DNA of 64,000 bases from PCC-6802 sp943367755 (lineage in GTDB: Bacteria; Cyanobacteriota; Cyanobacteriia; Pseudanabaenales; Pseudanabaenaceae). The translations under genes were made by a program, and so were the position numbers. Positions 25,161 through 33,607 of this stretch are shown here, piece after piece; positions within the stretch are counted from its first letter, which is position 1; each line of letters begins with the position of its first letter. The stretch spans positions 1 to 64,000 of the forward strand of contig CALRKB020000011.1 of NCBI GenBank assembly GCA_943367755.1, in the 5' to 3' direction. Below the pieces are notes generated by a model. It did not search any database, was not told where the DNA came from, and worked only from the letters and a program-made list of their open reading frames with translations.

Positions 25161-25754
25161 TTATTGATGTGGCGGATGCTGATAGTGATGCACTCGATCC
25201 AGCAGCCAGAATGAGGCGACCGTTCCGACTAAGTGCGCGGCGGTAAGATTGATGTTCGCTAATACCACGAACACATCTAGGGCGCGCACGATTTTATTTG
25301 GATCGATAATTGCTACGCCCGGTGGCTGGGAAACGGTTTTGGCAACCAGAATGCCCACGCTGATTCCCGAGCCGATGAGGGAAAGCAGCATGCCACTAAA
25401 ACCGATAAAGGCTCCGAGTCGCAGCAGTTGAATTGTTTCTAGTCTTTTGGGGTGCAGCAATGCTCCAGGTTCGTGCCGCAGTCCCTTAGAGATGCGGACG
25501 TACTGAAAGTCAAAAACGATACCCGCGATTAGCAATAAAATGCCGCAAACAGCCCAGAAGATGCCAACACCCATGCTGGGAGGCGAGGCGTCGGGACTAA
25601 AGCTGCGACCCGTAGCAGTGAATATGAGTGCGAGGCCAGCCACAAAGGCCATCACCAATTGCACCCAAAACGCAATCCAACCCAAGATGCGAAAAGCATT
25701 GGCAATTTTGCGAGTAGCTGGAGGCGGTTCGGGATGTCTCGATTTGACTAACAT
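25161..25754 (-). CDS. DUF3611 family membrane protein
   Basis: 197-residue four-span membrane protein of a family shared by cyanobacteria and plastids (DUF3611), function unknown. Hydrophobic spans lie near residues 25-50, 68-88, 115-137 and 160-185. The N-terminal ANAFRILGWIAFWVQL and the central FDFQYVRISKGLRHEP block are the conserved parts I recognise. The short C-terminus is His-rich (VHHYQHPPHQ). It is directly upstream of the UPF0182 gene and probably co-transcribed. Confidence 0.82.
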   Translation of the reverse strand: MLVKSRHPEPPPATRKIANAFRILGWIAFWVQLVMAFVAGLALIFTATGRSFSPDASPPSMGVGIFWAVCGILLLIAGIVFDFQYVRISKGLRHEPGALLHPKRLETIQLLRLGAFIGFSGMLLSLIGSGISVGILVAKTVSQPPGVAIIDPNKIVRALDVFVVLANINLTAAHLVGTVASFWLLDRVHHYQHPPHQ

Positions 25755-26111
25755 GAGGAGTTACACGAGGAGGGAACATTTGCACTATTGGCACTCTGAG
25801 GAACATGTCCAACCAGTAGTGCTGATAAAACATTGCTGGTTGCTTGCTACGTATATCGACCGACTCTCCTTACCAGTCGCAAAAAATCGTTACTTAACCG
25901 TAGTAGCAAAATGGCTTCAGCTAATATCCCTATTCTCCCAATTAGACGCAGGTACAGCGCAAATATTGCCGATCTTGAAATGAAAAGTTGCAATTCTAAT
26001 ATCCAACCCACGTAGTCAAAGCAGCCATGCAGATTGCAATGAGTTATAAGATCCTTCTAATGACATGTACAATTAGCCTGGACTAGAGTCTACGCCTACG
26101 CCGAAATACAT
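25755..26111. other. Intergenic region without recognised features
   Basis: 357 bp between the divergent DUF3611 and SemiSWEET genes. Apart from a loose inverted repeat (CACTATTGG near 25783 with CCAGTAGTG near 25814) I see no RNA gene, palindrome or coding pattern. It should contain the two divergent promoters. Open frames here do not look like protein. Confidence 0.4.
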
Positions 26112-26381
26112 ATGGAAATTAACAACATAACTACTTTAGGCTTAGCCGCAGGATTGCTGACCACTATCGCCTATTTGCCACAGGTGATTAAAACATGGAA
26201 ATCCAAATCAGCCCAAGATCTCTCCTGGAGTATGCTAATCGTGCTCTGCATTGGAATCGTGTTGTGGTTGGTATATGGCTTCTCAGTTCAAGATATACCT
26301 GTCATTGCGGCCAATATCCTAACCTTGCTACTTGTTTCTATCATCTTGGTGCTTAAGATTCGATATAAAAACGAAGGCTAG
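26112..26381 (+). CDS. SemiSWEET-type sugar transporter (PQ-loop)
   Basis: 89-residue three-span membrane protein of the SemiSWEET/MtN3 family, which works as a homodimer to move sugars such as sucrose or glucose down a gradient. The PQ motif is present in the first helix (TIAYLPQVIKTWKSKSAQDL). The conserved Ser-Trp pair follows (LSWSMLIVL), and the LWLVYG motif of helix 2 is visible. Length is exactly that of a single half-unit. It is convergent with the MscS-type gene, with stops 2 bp apart. Confidence 0.9.
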   Translation: MEINNITTLGLAAGLLTTIAYLPQVIKTWKSKSAQDLSWSMLIVLCIGIVLWLVYGFSVQDIPVIAANILTLLLVSIILVLKIRYKNEG

Positions 26382-26383
26382 AA

Positions 26384-28141
26384 TTATTCTTTTGGTGCGG
26401 TTTCGTACTTATTCACAACAGAGGATAGGTGCGTGCCTAGTTTAATTCCAGCGCGATCGAAGGCGGGTTTCATGCGGCGGCGATACTCGCGGATGACTTT
26501 GCGATAAACACCAGGCTGAGTCTCAAAACGTAAGCCAATTGTAAAGCCCCCCGCATCAACTTCTTCAACACCTCTAATTTCTGCTTCTACAATCTGCGGT
26601 CCCCAGAAGCTATCTGCTACCAGTTCATCTGCTACTTGCTGAATTACTGATATGGCATGGTCAATATCCATCTCATAGTCAATATATATAAGCAGCTTCA
26701 CTCTTGCCCAGTCTTTGGAAAGATTATTGACAATTCTAATTTCACTATTTGGGATAATCAGCACATTTCCCTGCCTGTTGCGAAGCGTTGTGATACGTAA
26801 GTTCATACGCTCAACCCTGCCAAACTTATCATTTAAGATCGCAAAGTCACCGATCGCATACTGATCCTCAATCAAGATCAAAGCGCCACTAATCAAGTCT
26901 TTCACCAATGTTTGCGAACCCAAGGAAATCGCAAAGCCCAAAATTCCGGCACCTGCCAGTACGGGGGCCAAGGGAATGTTGAAACTAGCCAGGACAAACA
27001 GGAGAGCCAAACCTGCTAGGTGCACGCCAACGATTCCCTTCAAAATGGGGGAAAAACTACTGGTACGCAGCATCCAGCGCTGAATTGCCTCTGGCGTGAG
27101 AGATTCCCGATTTGCCCATTTTTCCAGGACGTGATCGATCAGAATTCCACTATACTTAATCGCCAAAGTAGTGCCCAGGATAACACCCAACACGATCGGC
27201 TGCTGGAGAATATACACTTGCAGCCAGCGCGTATAGGGAAATAGGCCCACAATCCAGGCAATCCCACCCAACCAGAGTACTACGTGGCTCAATTGCAGCA
27301 CATGCCTCCGCAAGTCGAAATTATTGAGACTGCGTTCGTAGGACATCTGCTGAGACATCATAAACGAGCATTGAGATTGTTGATTGTTGAAATCTTCGTC
27401 ATCCGTATCGATCGCAGCCGCCATTGCCGCGAGTTGTTCTTCTTGTTGCCGCTGCTTTTCTCTTAGTGATCGCCACCTTACCATCAAGCGTTTTTGCAAG
27501 AATACCAGCACCAGACTAATGCAGACCATAGCTAAGAAAATCCCAGCCGAAACCAGACCTTGTTGCCAGAGGTAACTGGACTGGCGTTCCTGTTGGGCGC
27601 GAATTAACGCTTTTTGGATGGTTCGTGCCACATAGCCTGCTGATTCAGGTAGGGTAAAGCCACCGATGCGGGCATCCATCTCTGTGAGTACCAGTAACGG
27701 TAAATCGTTATATTGCTTACCATCCGATAACAGAATTGCGGCTTGCTTGTTATCTGGTTTAGCAATCACTTTCAGGGTTGATGCATCGAAACCCTGGTGG
27801 ATAATCCTATAGAGATCCTTCTCGATCGCCTTTGCACGGTTCTCAACGGGAGTCATGCTTCCTGGTGCCATGCCCATTCCTGTCGATACCTCCGCCGCCA
27901 CCGCAAACAAAATATTGCCATCGAGCCGGACGGGAGCGTATACCATGCTGTTACTTTGGACTTTGGGAAGCAACTGACTGGTCAAGCTATCGTCATCAGG
28001 AGCGTTTGATTGTCCCCAGGCGGTCGAGATGCCAGCGATCGCAAAGAAAACGAGCAAGCTAAATGCGATAAAGCTTAAAATGCGTGCTATCCGACTTTTG
28101 CCTCTTGTAGATCGTGCTTTCGCAACTGGTATACTTCCCAT
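26384..28141 (-). CDS. MscS-family mechanosensitive channel
   Basis: 585-residue small-conductance mechanosensitive channel protein. An N-terminal span or signal (about 20-42) is followed by a periplasmic domain of about 150 residues. More spans lie near 208-230, 285-305, 320-340 and 365-385. The pore helix (about 394-415) shows the Gly/Ala packing pattern AGAGILGFAISLGSQTLVKD. The MscS beta domain follows (415-480, GDFAILNDKFGRVERMNLRI and IPNSE), then an alpha/beta C-terminal domain. The extra N-terminal domain makes it longer than MscS proper. It probably protects against hypo-osmotic shock. Confidence 0.9.
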   Translation of the reverse strand: MGSIPVAKARSTRGKSRIARILSFIAFSLLVFFAIAGISTAWGQSNAPDDDSLTSQLLPKVQSNSMVYAPVRLDGNILFAVAAEVSTGMGMAPGSMTPVENRAKAIEKDLYRIIHQGFDASTLKVIAKPDNKQAAILLSDGKQYNDLPLLVLTEMDARIGGFTLPESAGYVARTIQKALIRAQQERQSSYLWQQGLVSAGIFLAMVCISLVLVFLQKRLMVRWRSLREKQRQQEEQLAAMAAAIDTDDEDFNNQQSQCSFMMSQQMSYERSLNNFDLRRHVLQLSHVVLWLGGIAWIVGLFPYTRWLQVYILQQPIVLGVILGTTLAIKYSGILIDHVLEKWANRESLTPEAIQRWMLRTSSFSPILKGIVGVHLAGLALLFVLASFNIPLAPVLAGAGILGFAISLGSQTLVKDLISGALILIEDQYAIGDFAILNDKFGRVERMNLRITTLRNRQGNVLIIPNSEIRIVNNLSKDWARVKLLIYIDYEMDIDHAISVIQQVADELVADSFWGPQIVEAEIRGVEEVDAGGFTIGLRFETQPGVYRKVIREYRRRMKPAFDRAGIKLGTHLSSVVNKYETAPKE

Positions 28142-28347
28142 AATCGTGACTTCCGTCAGGAGCTAATTTGATTTAGATTTACAAATTCAACAGCATTAAA
28201 AATCAGGTTATTGGTTTATTTTGTCTGCTTGTTCGCGCTCTTGCTAGCCGATCTTTGCAACCAGTCCAGCCTGTTTGCCGATTATAGCCCCTAGCTGCTT
28301 CCAGTAAATGAGAGGAGGATGAGAGCAGCATATTTTTCTGATTAAAG

Positions 28348-31300
28348 TCAATCTGCAACAGCCACTCTTCGTTTGTTAAGCCTGCGCTTCAAAGATTCCA
28401 TGTTGGTATAAAATACCGGCGTGAGATAGAGGGTAAGGAATTGCGAGAACAGCAATCCTCCCACAACCACTAATCCTAGAGGGCGACGGGCATCGGCTCC
28501 TGCTCCCAAACCAAGCGCAATTGGCAAAGTCCCCATCAAAGCTGCCATCGTGGTCATCATGATCGGACGAAAGCGCACCATGCAAGCTTCGTAAATTGCA
28601 TCTACGGGACTTTTACCATCATTCCGAGCCGCGATCGCAAAGTCAATCATCATAATTCCATTCTTTTTCACGATGCCAATCAAGAGAATGATGCCGATAA
28701 AGGAATAAATATTTAGATCGACATGAAATATCAAGAGAGTTAACAAAGCTCCAAATCCCGCTGAAGGTAAGCTAGAAAGAATGGTTAGTGGATGAATGAA
28801 GTCTTCGTAAAGAATACCTAGCACGATGTAGATGATGAGAATGGCAGCTAGCAGCAGCAAGCCTAGACCTTGTAAAGAATCTTGAAATGCCTGTGCCGAT
28901 CCTTGAAAACCCGTACTGATATTATCCGGTAAGGTTTGACGGGCAACTTCGGCAATCTTACCCGTGACATCGCCAAGCGAAATGCCAGGTTTTAAATTAA
29001 ACGAAAGGGTAACTGAGGAGAGTTGACCCGAATGCGTCACCGTCAGGGGGCCGACACTGCGGGCGATCGCGGCAACGGCATTTAAAGGCACTAATTGTCC
29101 GTTAGACGATCTCACCGAGAGTAAATCCAATCCGCTTCGATCCTGCTGATAGGCTGTCTCCACGCCCAAGATCACCTGGTATTGACTATCAGGAGCGTAG
29201 ATCGTAGAAACCTGTCTCGTCCCGTAGGCATAACCCAGAGCTGTCTCAATTTGCGTAGCGGTCAATCCGAAACTGGCTGCTTGCTCGCGATTGATCTGAA
29301 TGTAAACTTGGGGATTATTAATTTGCAGATCGGTATTGACATCTTGCAGTTCTGGCAATTTTCGCAATTCTGCTTCCAATACGGGAGCGTATTTTTGCAG
29401 TTCTTCGAAGCTAGTACTTTGCAAAGTGTACTGATACTGCGCCTTAGTTTGCTGCCCGCCAATATTAATCGCAGGTGGATTTTGCAGGAAGACTTTCACG
29501 CCTGGTACGCGACTCAATTTCGGGCGCAGTTCCTGGACGATCTCATCCGCACTGAGCGATCGCTGGTTCCGGGGCTTAAGACTGATAAAGACTCGTCCCG
29601 CATTAGCTGAAGAATTCGGCCCACCCGCACCAACAGTAGAATTGGTGGCAGCAACGTTCTCATCCTTGCGGATAATATCGACAATTGCCTGTTGGTGTTT
29701 CACCATGGACTCAAAGGATATATCTGGAGCAGCCTGGGTCGTGACGGTAAGATAACCGATATCCGTGTTAGGAATAAAACCTTTGGGAACGACTACAAAT
29801 AAAACAATCGTTCCCACTAAAATCGCAGCAGAGAAAGTAGAGGTAATGCGGTGGTGCTTAAAAGCCTTTTTCAAACTCCAAGCATAGCCATTTTGCATAC
29901 CATTGAAGAGACTCTCCGAGAAATTGTATAAACGAGCTAAAAAGGACGGCGAAGATTTTGGCGGTGGGGGTGGAACTTCATTCCCTTCTGAACCCCGAAC
30001 AATATCGCTGGAATTTGTGGCATTTATATGTTCCTGCCCAACTTCACCTGCGGTTACGGGCACTAACTGATATTCTTTTTCGCGATCTTTTGCTTCTACT
30101 CGCAGAAACCGCGAGCATAACATCGGCGTCAGGCTAATCGCGATCGCTCCCGAGCAGAGAATGGCAACGCTAATCGTGACGGCAAATTCCTTAAATAGTC
30201 TGCCTAAAATACCACCCATAAACAGAATGGGGATAAAAACTGCAACCAGAGAAATCGTCATTGAGAGAATGGTAAAGCCAATTTCCTGCGAGGCTTTGAG
30301 GGCAGCCCGAAAAGGTCTCTCCCCCATTTCCATATAACGCACGATATTCTCTAGCATGACGACGGCATCATCGACGACAAAGCCAACGGAGAGAGTGAGT
30401 GCCATCAAGGAAAGATTGTCCAAGGAATAGCCCAGTAGGAGCATGACGCCAAAAGTCGCAATCAAGGAAAGCGGTACCGCCAGACTGGGGATGATCGTAG
30501 CTGAGAGATTGCGCAAAAACAGAAAAATTACCAGCACGACCAGGAAAATGGTCAGCAGCAGGGTAAGCTGCACGTCATCGATGGATTCCTTAATCGGTTG
30601 GGAGCGATCAAAAAGTACTTCCATATTCACCGCCGCCGGAATTTGCTTGCGGAATGCGGGGAGGATTTTGCGAATTCGTTCTACAGTCTCGACGGTATTC
30701 GTGCCGGGTTGCTTTTGCACTGCCAATACGATCGCCCGATTGCCATTAAACCAACTGGCCAGCTTATCATTCTCGACGCTATCAATGACTTGTCCCAGTT
30801 CCCCTAGCTGCACGGGCGAACCACTGCGATAGGCGACAACCAGGCTACGATAATCGGCAGCGTTATTCAGTTGTCCGTTCGTAGAAATCGTGACGTTCTG
30901 TTGTTTGCCAAATAGGTTTCCTGTCGGTAAATTCGAATTGCCCTTGGCGATCGCATCCGCAACTTCATCAATGCCAATCCCTTTAGCACTGAGGGATTGC
31001 GGGTCGATCAGCGCTCGCACCGCATACTTTTGCGCGCCAAAAACATTAACCTGTGCCACCCCATCGATTGTGGAGATGCGCTGAGCCAATTGAGTTTCAG
31101 CATATTTATTTACTTCAGATAGGGGCAGCACCGACGAATTCAGCGACAGATAGAGAATCGGCTGATCGGCGGGATTGACTTTGCGGTAGGAAGGCGGCGC
31201 GGGCATGGTGGTGGGAAGTTTCCGCGTAGCTGCTGAAATCGCTGACTGCACGTCCTGGGCAGCTCCGTCAATACTGCGACTGAGGTCAAATTGCAGCGTA

Positions 31301-31572
31301 ATTTGCGTACTGCCAAGATTGCTCGTCGAGTTCATGGAAGTAATGCCAGCAATACTCGAAAACTGCTGTTCCAAAGGTGTTGCCACCGAGGCAGCCATGG
31401 TTTCTGGACTGGCACCTGGTAAATTCGCCGTCACCTGAATGCTCGGAAAATCTACGTTAGGTAGATCGCTAACCGGCAGCATGCGATAGCTTCCTAGGCC
31501 GAAAATTAGCACGCCCATCATCACCAGGACGGTCATAATCGGTCGACGGATAAAGATTTCAGAGAGATTCAT
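28348..31572 (-). CDS. RND efflux transporter permease (AcrB/MdtBC-type)
   Basis: 1074-residue inner-membrane proton-driven pump of the HAE1 branch. Two halves each hold six spans and a large periplasmic loop. The N-terminus FIRRPIMTVLVMMGVLIFG is typical. Transmembrane helix 4 carries the proton-relay aspartates (GFVVDDAVVMLENIVRYMEM). Late helices contain GIVKKNGIMMIDFA and the conserved FRPIMMTT. A Pro-rich insert of about 35 residues around residue 530 lies in the cytoplasmic linker. It follows its periplasmic adaptor by 74 bp. No TolC-type outer channel is in this window, so it must be encoded elsewhere. Likely controlled by the divergent MarR gene. Confidence 0.95.
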   Translation of the reverse strand: MNLSEIFIRRPIMTVLVMMGVLIFGLGSYRMLPVSDLPNVDFPSIQVTANLPGASPETMAASVATPLEQQFSSIAGITSMNSTSNLGSTQITLQFDLSRSIDGAAQDVQSAISAATRKLPTTMPAPPSYRKVNPADQPILYLSLNSSVLPLSEVNKYAETQLAQRISTIDGVAQVNVFGAQKYAVRALIDPQSLSAKGIGIDEVADAIAKGNSNLPTGNLFGKQQNVTISTNGQLNNAADYRSLVVAYRSGSPVQLGELGQVIDSVENDKLASWFNGNRAIVLAVQKQPGTNTVETVERIRKILPAFRKQIPAAVNMEVLFDRSQPIKESIDDVQLTLLLTIFLVVLVIFLFLRNLSATIIPSLAVPLSLIATFGVMLLLGYSLDNLSLMALTLSVGFVVDDAVVMLENIVRYMEMGERPFRAALKASQEIGFTILSMTISLVAVFIPILFMGGILGRLFKEFAVTISVAILCSGAIAISLTPMLCSRFLRVEAKDREKEYQLVPVTAGEVGQEHINATNSSDIVRGSEGNEVPPPPPKSSPSFLARLYNFSESLFNGMQNGYAWSLKKAFKHHRITSTFSAAILVGTIVLFVVVPKGFIPNTDIGYLTVTTQAAPDISFESMVKHQQAIVDIIRKDENVAATNSTVGAGGPNSSANAGRVFISLKPRNQRSLSADEIVQELRPKLSRVPGVKVFLQNPPAINIGGQQTKAQYQYTLQSTSFEELQKYAPVLEAELRKLPELQDVNTDLQINNPQVYIQINREQAASFGLTATQIETALGYAYGTRQVSTIYAPDSQYQVILGVETAYQQDRSGLDLLSVRSSNGQLVPLNAVAAIARSVGPLTVTHSGQLSSVTLSFNLKPGISLGDVTGKIAEVARQTLPDNISTGFQGSAQAFQDSLQGLGLLLLAAILIIYIVLGILYEDFIHPLTILSSLPSAGFGALLTLLIFHVDLNIYSFIGIILLIGIVKKNGIMMIDFAIAARNDGKSPVDAIYEACMVRFRPIMMTTMAALMGTLPIALGLGAGADARRPLGLVVVGGLLFSQFLTLYLTPVFYTNMESLKRRLNKRRVAVAD

Positions 31573-31646
31573 ATAAAACCTGTTTGACGAACGATAATTC
31601 CGACTTTCATGTTCTCTCCCTGTTTAAATTAGGGGGTAGAATTTTT

Positions 31647-32957
31647 TTATTGCTCCTTCTCTTTTTCTTTCTCTTTTTCTTTCACGAGTGCGCCGGGTGT
31701 AAGGTTAAATTGTCCGTCCGTAACTACGCGATCGCCTTCCTTTAAGCCCTTTTCGATCGCGATCTCGTCATTCAGACTGGTACCCGTAGTCACAGGTCGC
31801 ATTTCCACCGTTCGATCGGCCTGGATCGCATAGACAAAGGTGCCTTTTTGACCGGATTGCACGGCAGTTGCAGGTACTACGATCGCATCCTTTTGTTCTG
31901 TCAGTTTTAGTTTGACATTCACGAATTGTCCCGGTGTGAGTTGTCTTTTGTGATTGGCAAAAGTTGCCCTTAATTTCATCGTGCCTGTGGTGGTATCAAC
32001 AGTGCTATCCATAAATACCAGTTCGCCCCGTGCTGGTTGGCCCGAATCTTGGGATGCTATTGCCTCTACGCTGAGATTTGCTTGGGCTTGATATTTTTTC
32101 AGGTCGGGCAGTAGCCGCTGCGGAATAGAAAATTCCACATAAATCGGCGCAACCTGACTGATTACCACTAAGGGATTGCTATCGTTATCTTTGACCAGAT
32201 TCCCCCGATCCACATTTAGTTTCCCGACGCGACCATCAATCGGAGCGTAGATCGCCGTGTAGGTAAGCTGAACTCTGGCACTTTCGACAGCTGCGTCCGC
32301 CGAACTCAAAGTTGCTTGGGCAGTTTTAAGATTGGCTTTTGCGGATTCTACCGCCGCGATCGCATTGCCCACATTGCTCTGGCTGGCGACTACCGTCGCC
32401 TGTTGCGCCTCAGACGTAGAACGAAATTGATCCGCCTGTTCCTGACTGACTGCGCCCTGCGTCACTAAGCTAGTGTACCGCTCTGCCTGCTTAACCGAAT
32501 TCTTTGCCTGTGCTGCATCTCTGGCAACATTCGCCCGTGCTTGGGTGACTTGCGCTTCTGCCTGTGCTACCTGAGCCTGGGCTTGAGTTACCTGTGCGGC
32601 GGCTTTGGCCCGATCCGCGATCGCGCGGGCCAGATTTGCCTCTAACAGGCGCGGATCGATCTCAAACAAGCGATCGCCTTTGGCTACATCCTGCCCTTCT
32701 TTGAAATAAACATTGGTTAGTTGCCCCACAACCTGAGATTTAACTGCCACCGTTGCATACGCCTGTACGACACCCGTAGTCTGTACCATAATGGGCATAT
32801 TCTGGCGTTTCGCAGTTGCTGCCACCACAGGGATCGGACGTTTCTCGTCCTTACCTGATTTTGCGGACTGAGCTTGTAAACCAGCACAGGCAGTCAGTGC
32901 CAGAACGATCGGCAGTTGCAGATATAAAAAGCGTCTGGGCATAGCAAAGGAATACAT
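31647..32957 (-). CDS. RND efflux periplasmic adaptor (HlyD/AcrA family), lipoprotein
   Basis: 436-residue membrane-fusion protein linking the RND pump to an outer channel. The signal sequence ends in a lipobox (ALTAC), so Cys about residue 24 is probably lipidated. Order of parts: lipoyl half-motif (VAVKSQVVGQLTNVYFKEGQ), a long alanine/glutamine-rich helical hairpin (about 105-215, repeated QAQ units), the second lipoyl half (YAPIDGRVGKLNVDRG), beta barrel, then membrane-proximal domain. The C-terminus is a run of Lys-Glu repeats, an unusual charged tail. ATG at 32957 chosen; an ATG at 32942 is also possible. First gene of the pump operon, 43 bp from the divergent MarR gene. Confidence 0.93.
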   Translation of the reverse strand: MYSFAMPRRFLYLQLPIVLALTACAGLQAQSAKSGKDEKRPIPVVAATAKRQNMPIMVQTTGVVQAYATVAVKSQVVGQLTNVYFKEGQDVAKGDRLFEIDPRLLEANLARAIADRAKAAAQVTQAQAQVAQAEAQVTQARANVARDAAQAKNSVKQAERYTSLVTQGAVSQEQADQFRSTSEAQQATVVASQSNVGNAIAAVESAKANLKTAQATLSSADAAVESARVQLTYTAIYAPIDGRVGKLNVDRGNLVKDNDSNPLVVISQVAPIYVEFSIPQRLLPDLKKYQAQANLSVEAIASQDSGQPARGELVFMDSTVDTTTGTMKLRATFANHKRQLTPGQFVNVKLKLTEQKDAIVVPATAVQSGQKGTFVYAIQADRTVEMRPVTTGTSLNDEIAIEKGLKEGDRVVTDGQFNLTPGALVKEKEKEKEKEQ

Positions 32958-32965
32958 AGTTAGCT

Positions 32966-32982
32966 AAACTAACGATTAGTTT
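32966..32982. promoter_or_regulatory. Palindromic operator between efflux operon and marR-like gene
   Basis: AAACTAA (32966-32972), CGA, TTAGTTT (32976-32982) is a perfect 7+3+7 palindrome. A second, overlapping symmetry (GTTAG at 32959-32963 with CTAAC at 32969-32973) adjoins it. It sits in the only 43 bp separating the two divergent start codons, where a MarR dimer would block both genes. The size and symmetry fit MarR operators; binding is inferred. Confidence 0.6.
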
Positions 32983-33000
32983 TACATCAATTCTAACTAC

Positions 33001-33531
33001 ATGACAAATTCTTCGGCCAAACGAGATCGAAAAAATAGTCCTCCAGTTGTTGCCCCAGCCGTAGAACCAGACGCACACAAATTCAGCAACGGCATCCCCT
33101 CCGCAGAACAATGCGCTGCCGAACTTATGGAAGCGATGCCAGCCATCATGCAATTCATCCGCGCAGAAATGCGCAGCCAGCGCCACAACAATCTCTCCAT
33201 ACCGCAGTTTCGCGTTTTAGCATTTTTAAGCCGCCAACCCGGTGCTTCACTATCAGAAGTCGCCGATCACCTGGGAGTAACTCGTGCTACCGCTTCCACC
33301 ATGACCGATCGCCTGGTCAAACACGGCTACGTAGACCGCAGCGATAATCCTCAAGAACGCCGCCACATCAACCTGAAATTGACGGAATCAGGCATCGATC
33401 GCTTACAAGAGGCTAGAGAAGCAGTCCGCGCTAAGATTGCTAACTCGTTCGGCGACCTCACAACCGAACAATTAACAACTATATTCAGCGGTCTAACGAT
33501 GCTGCACCAGAAGTTCAAAACTATCCACTAG
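33001..33531 (+). CDS. MarR-family transcriptional regulator
   Basis: 176-residue winged-helix regulator. After a disordered basic N-terminus, the MarR core spans about residues 35-170. The recognition region is ASLSEVADHLGVTRATASTM, followed by the wing segment VKHGYVDRSDNPQERRHINL and a C-terminal dimerisation helix. Divergent orientation from the RND adaptor with 43 bp between starts strongly suggests it represses the pump and itself. The ligand is unknown; aromatic compounds are common ligands in the family. Confidence 0.93.
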   Translation: MTNSSAKRDRKNSPPVVAPAVEPDAHKFSNGIPSAEQCAAELMEAMPAIMQFIRAEMRSQRHNNLSIPQFRVLAFLSRQPGASLSEVADHLGVTRATASTMTDRLVKHGYVDRSDNPQERRHINLKLTESGIDRLQEAREAVRAKIANSFGDLTTEQLTTIFSGLTMLHQKFKTIH

Positions 33532-33607
33532 ATTGCAGCGATTTGAGATTATCCGCAAGCCAACTTGCCATCATCGGCAATTTTGGGTCGCTAATTTTCG
33601 ACCCGCC

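Noticed and set aside
25540..25983. Plus-strand frame over the start of the DUF3611 gene
   Set aside because: Antisense of a recognised gene; the part outside it has no conserved pattern.
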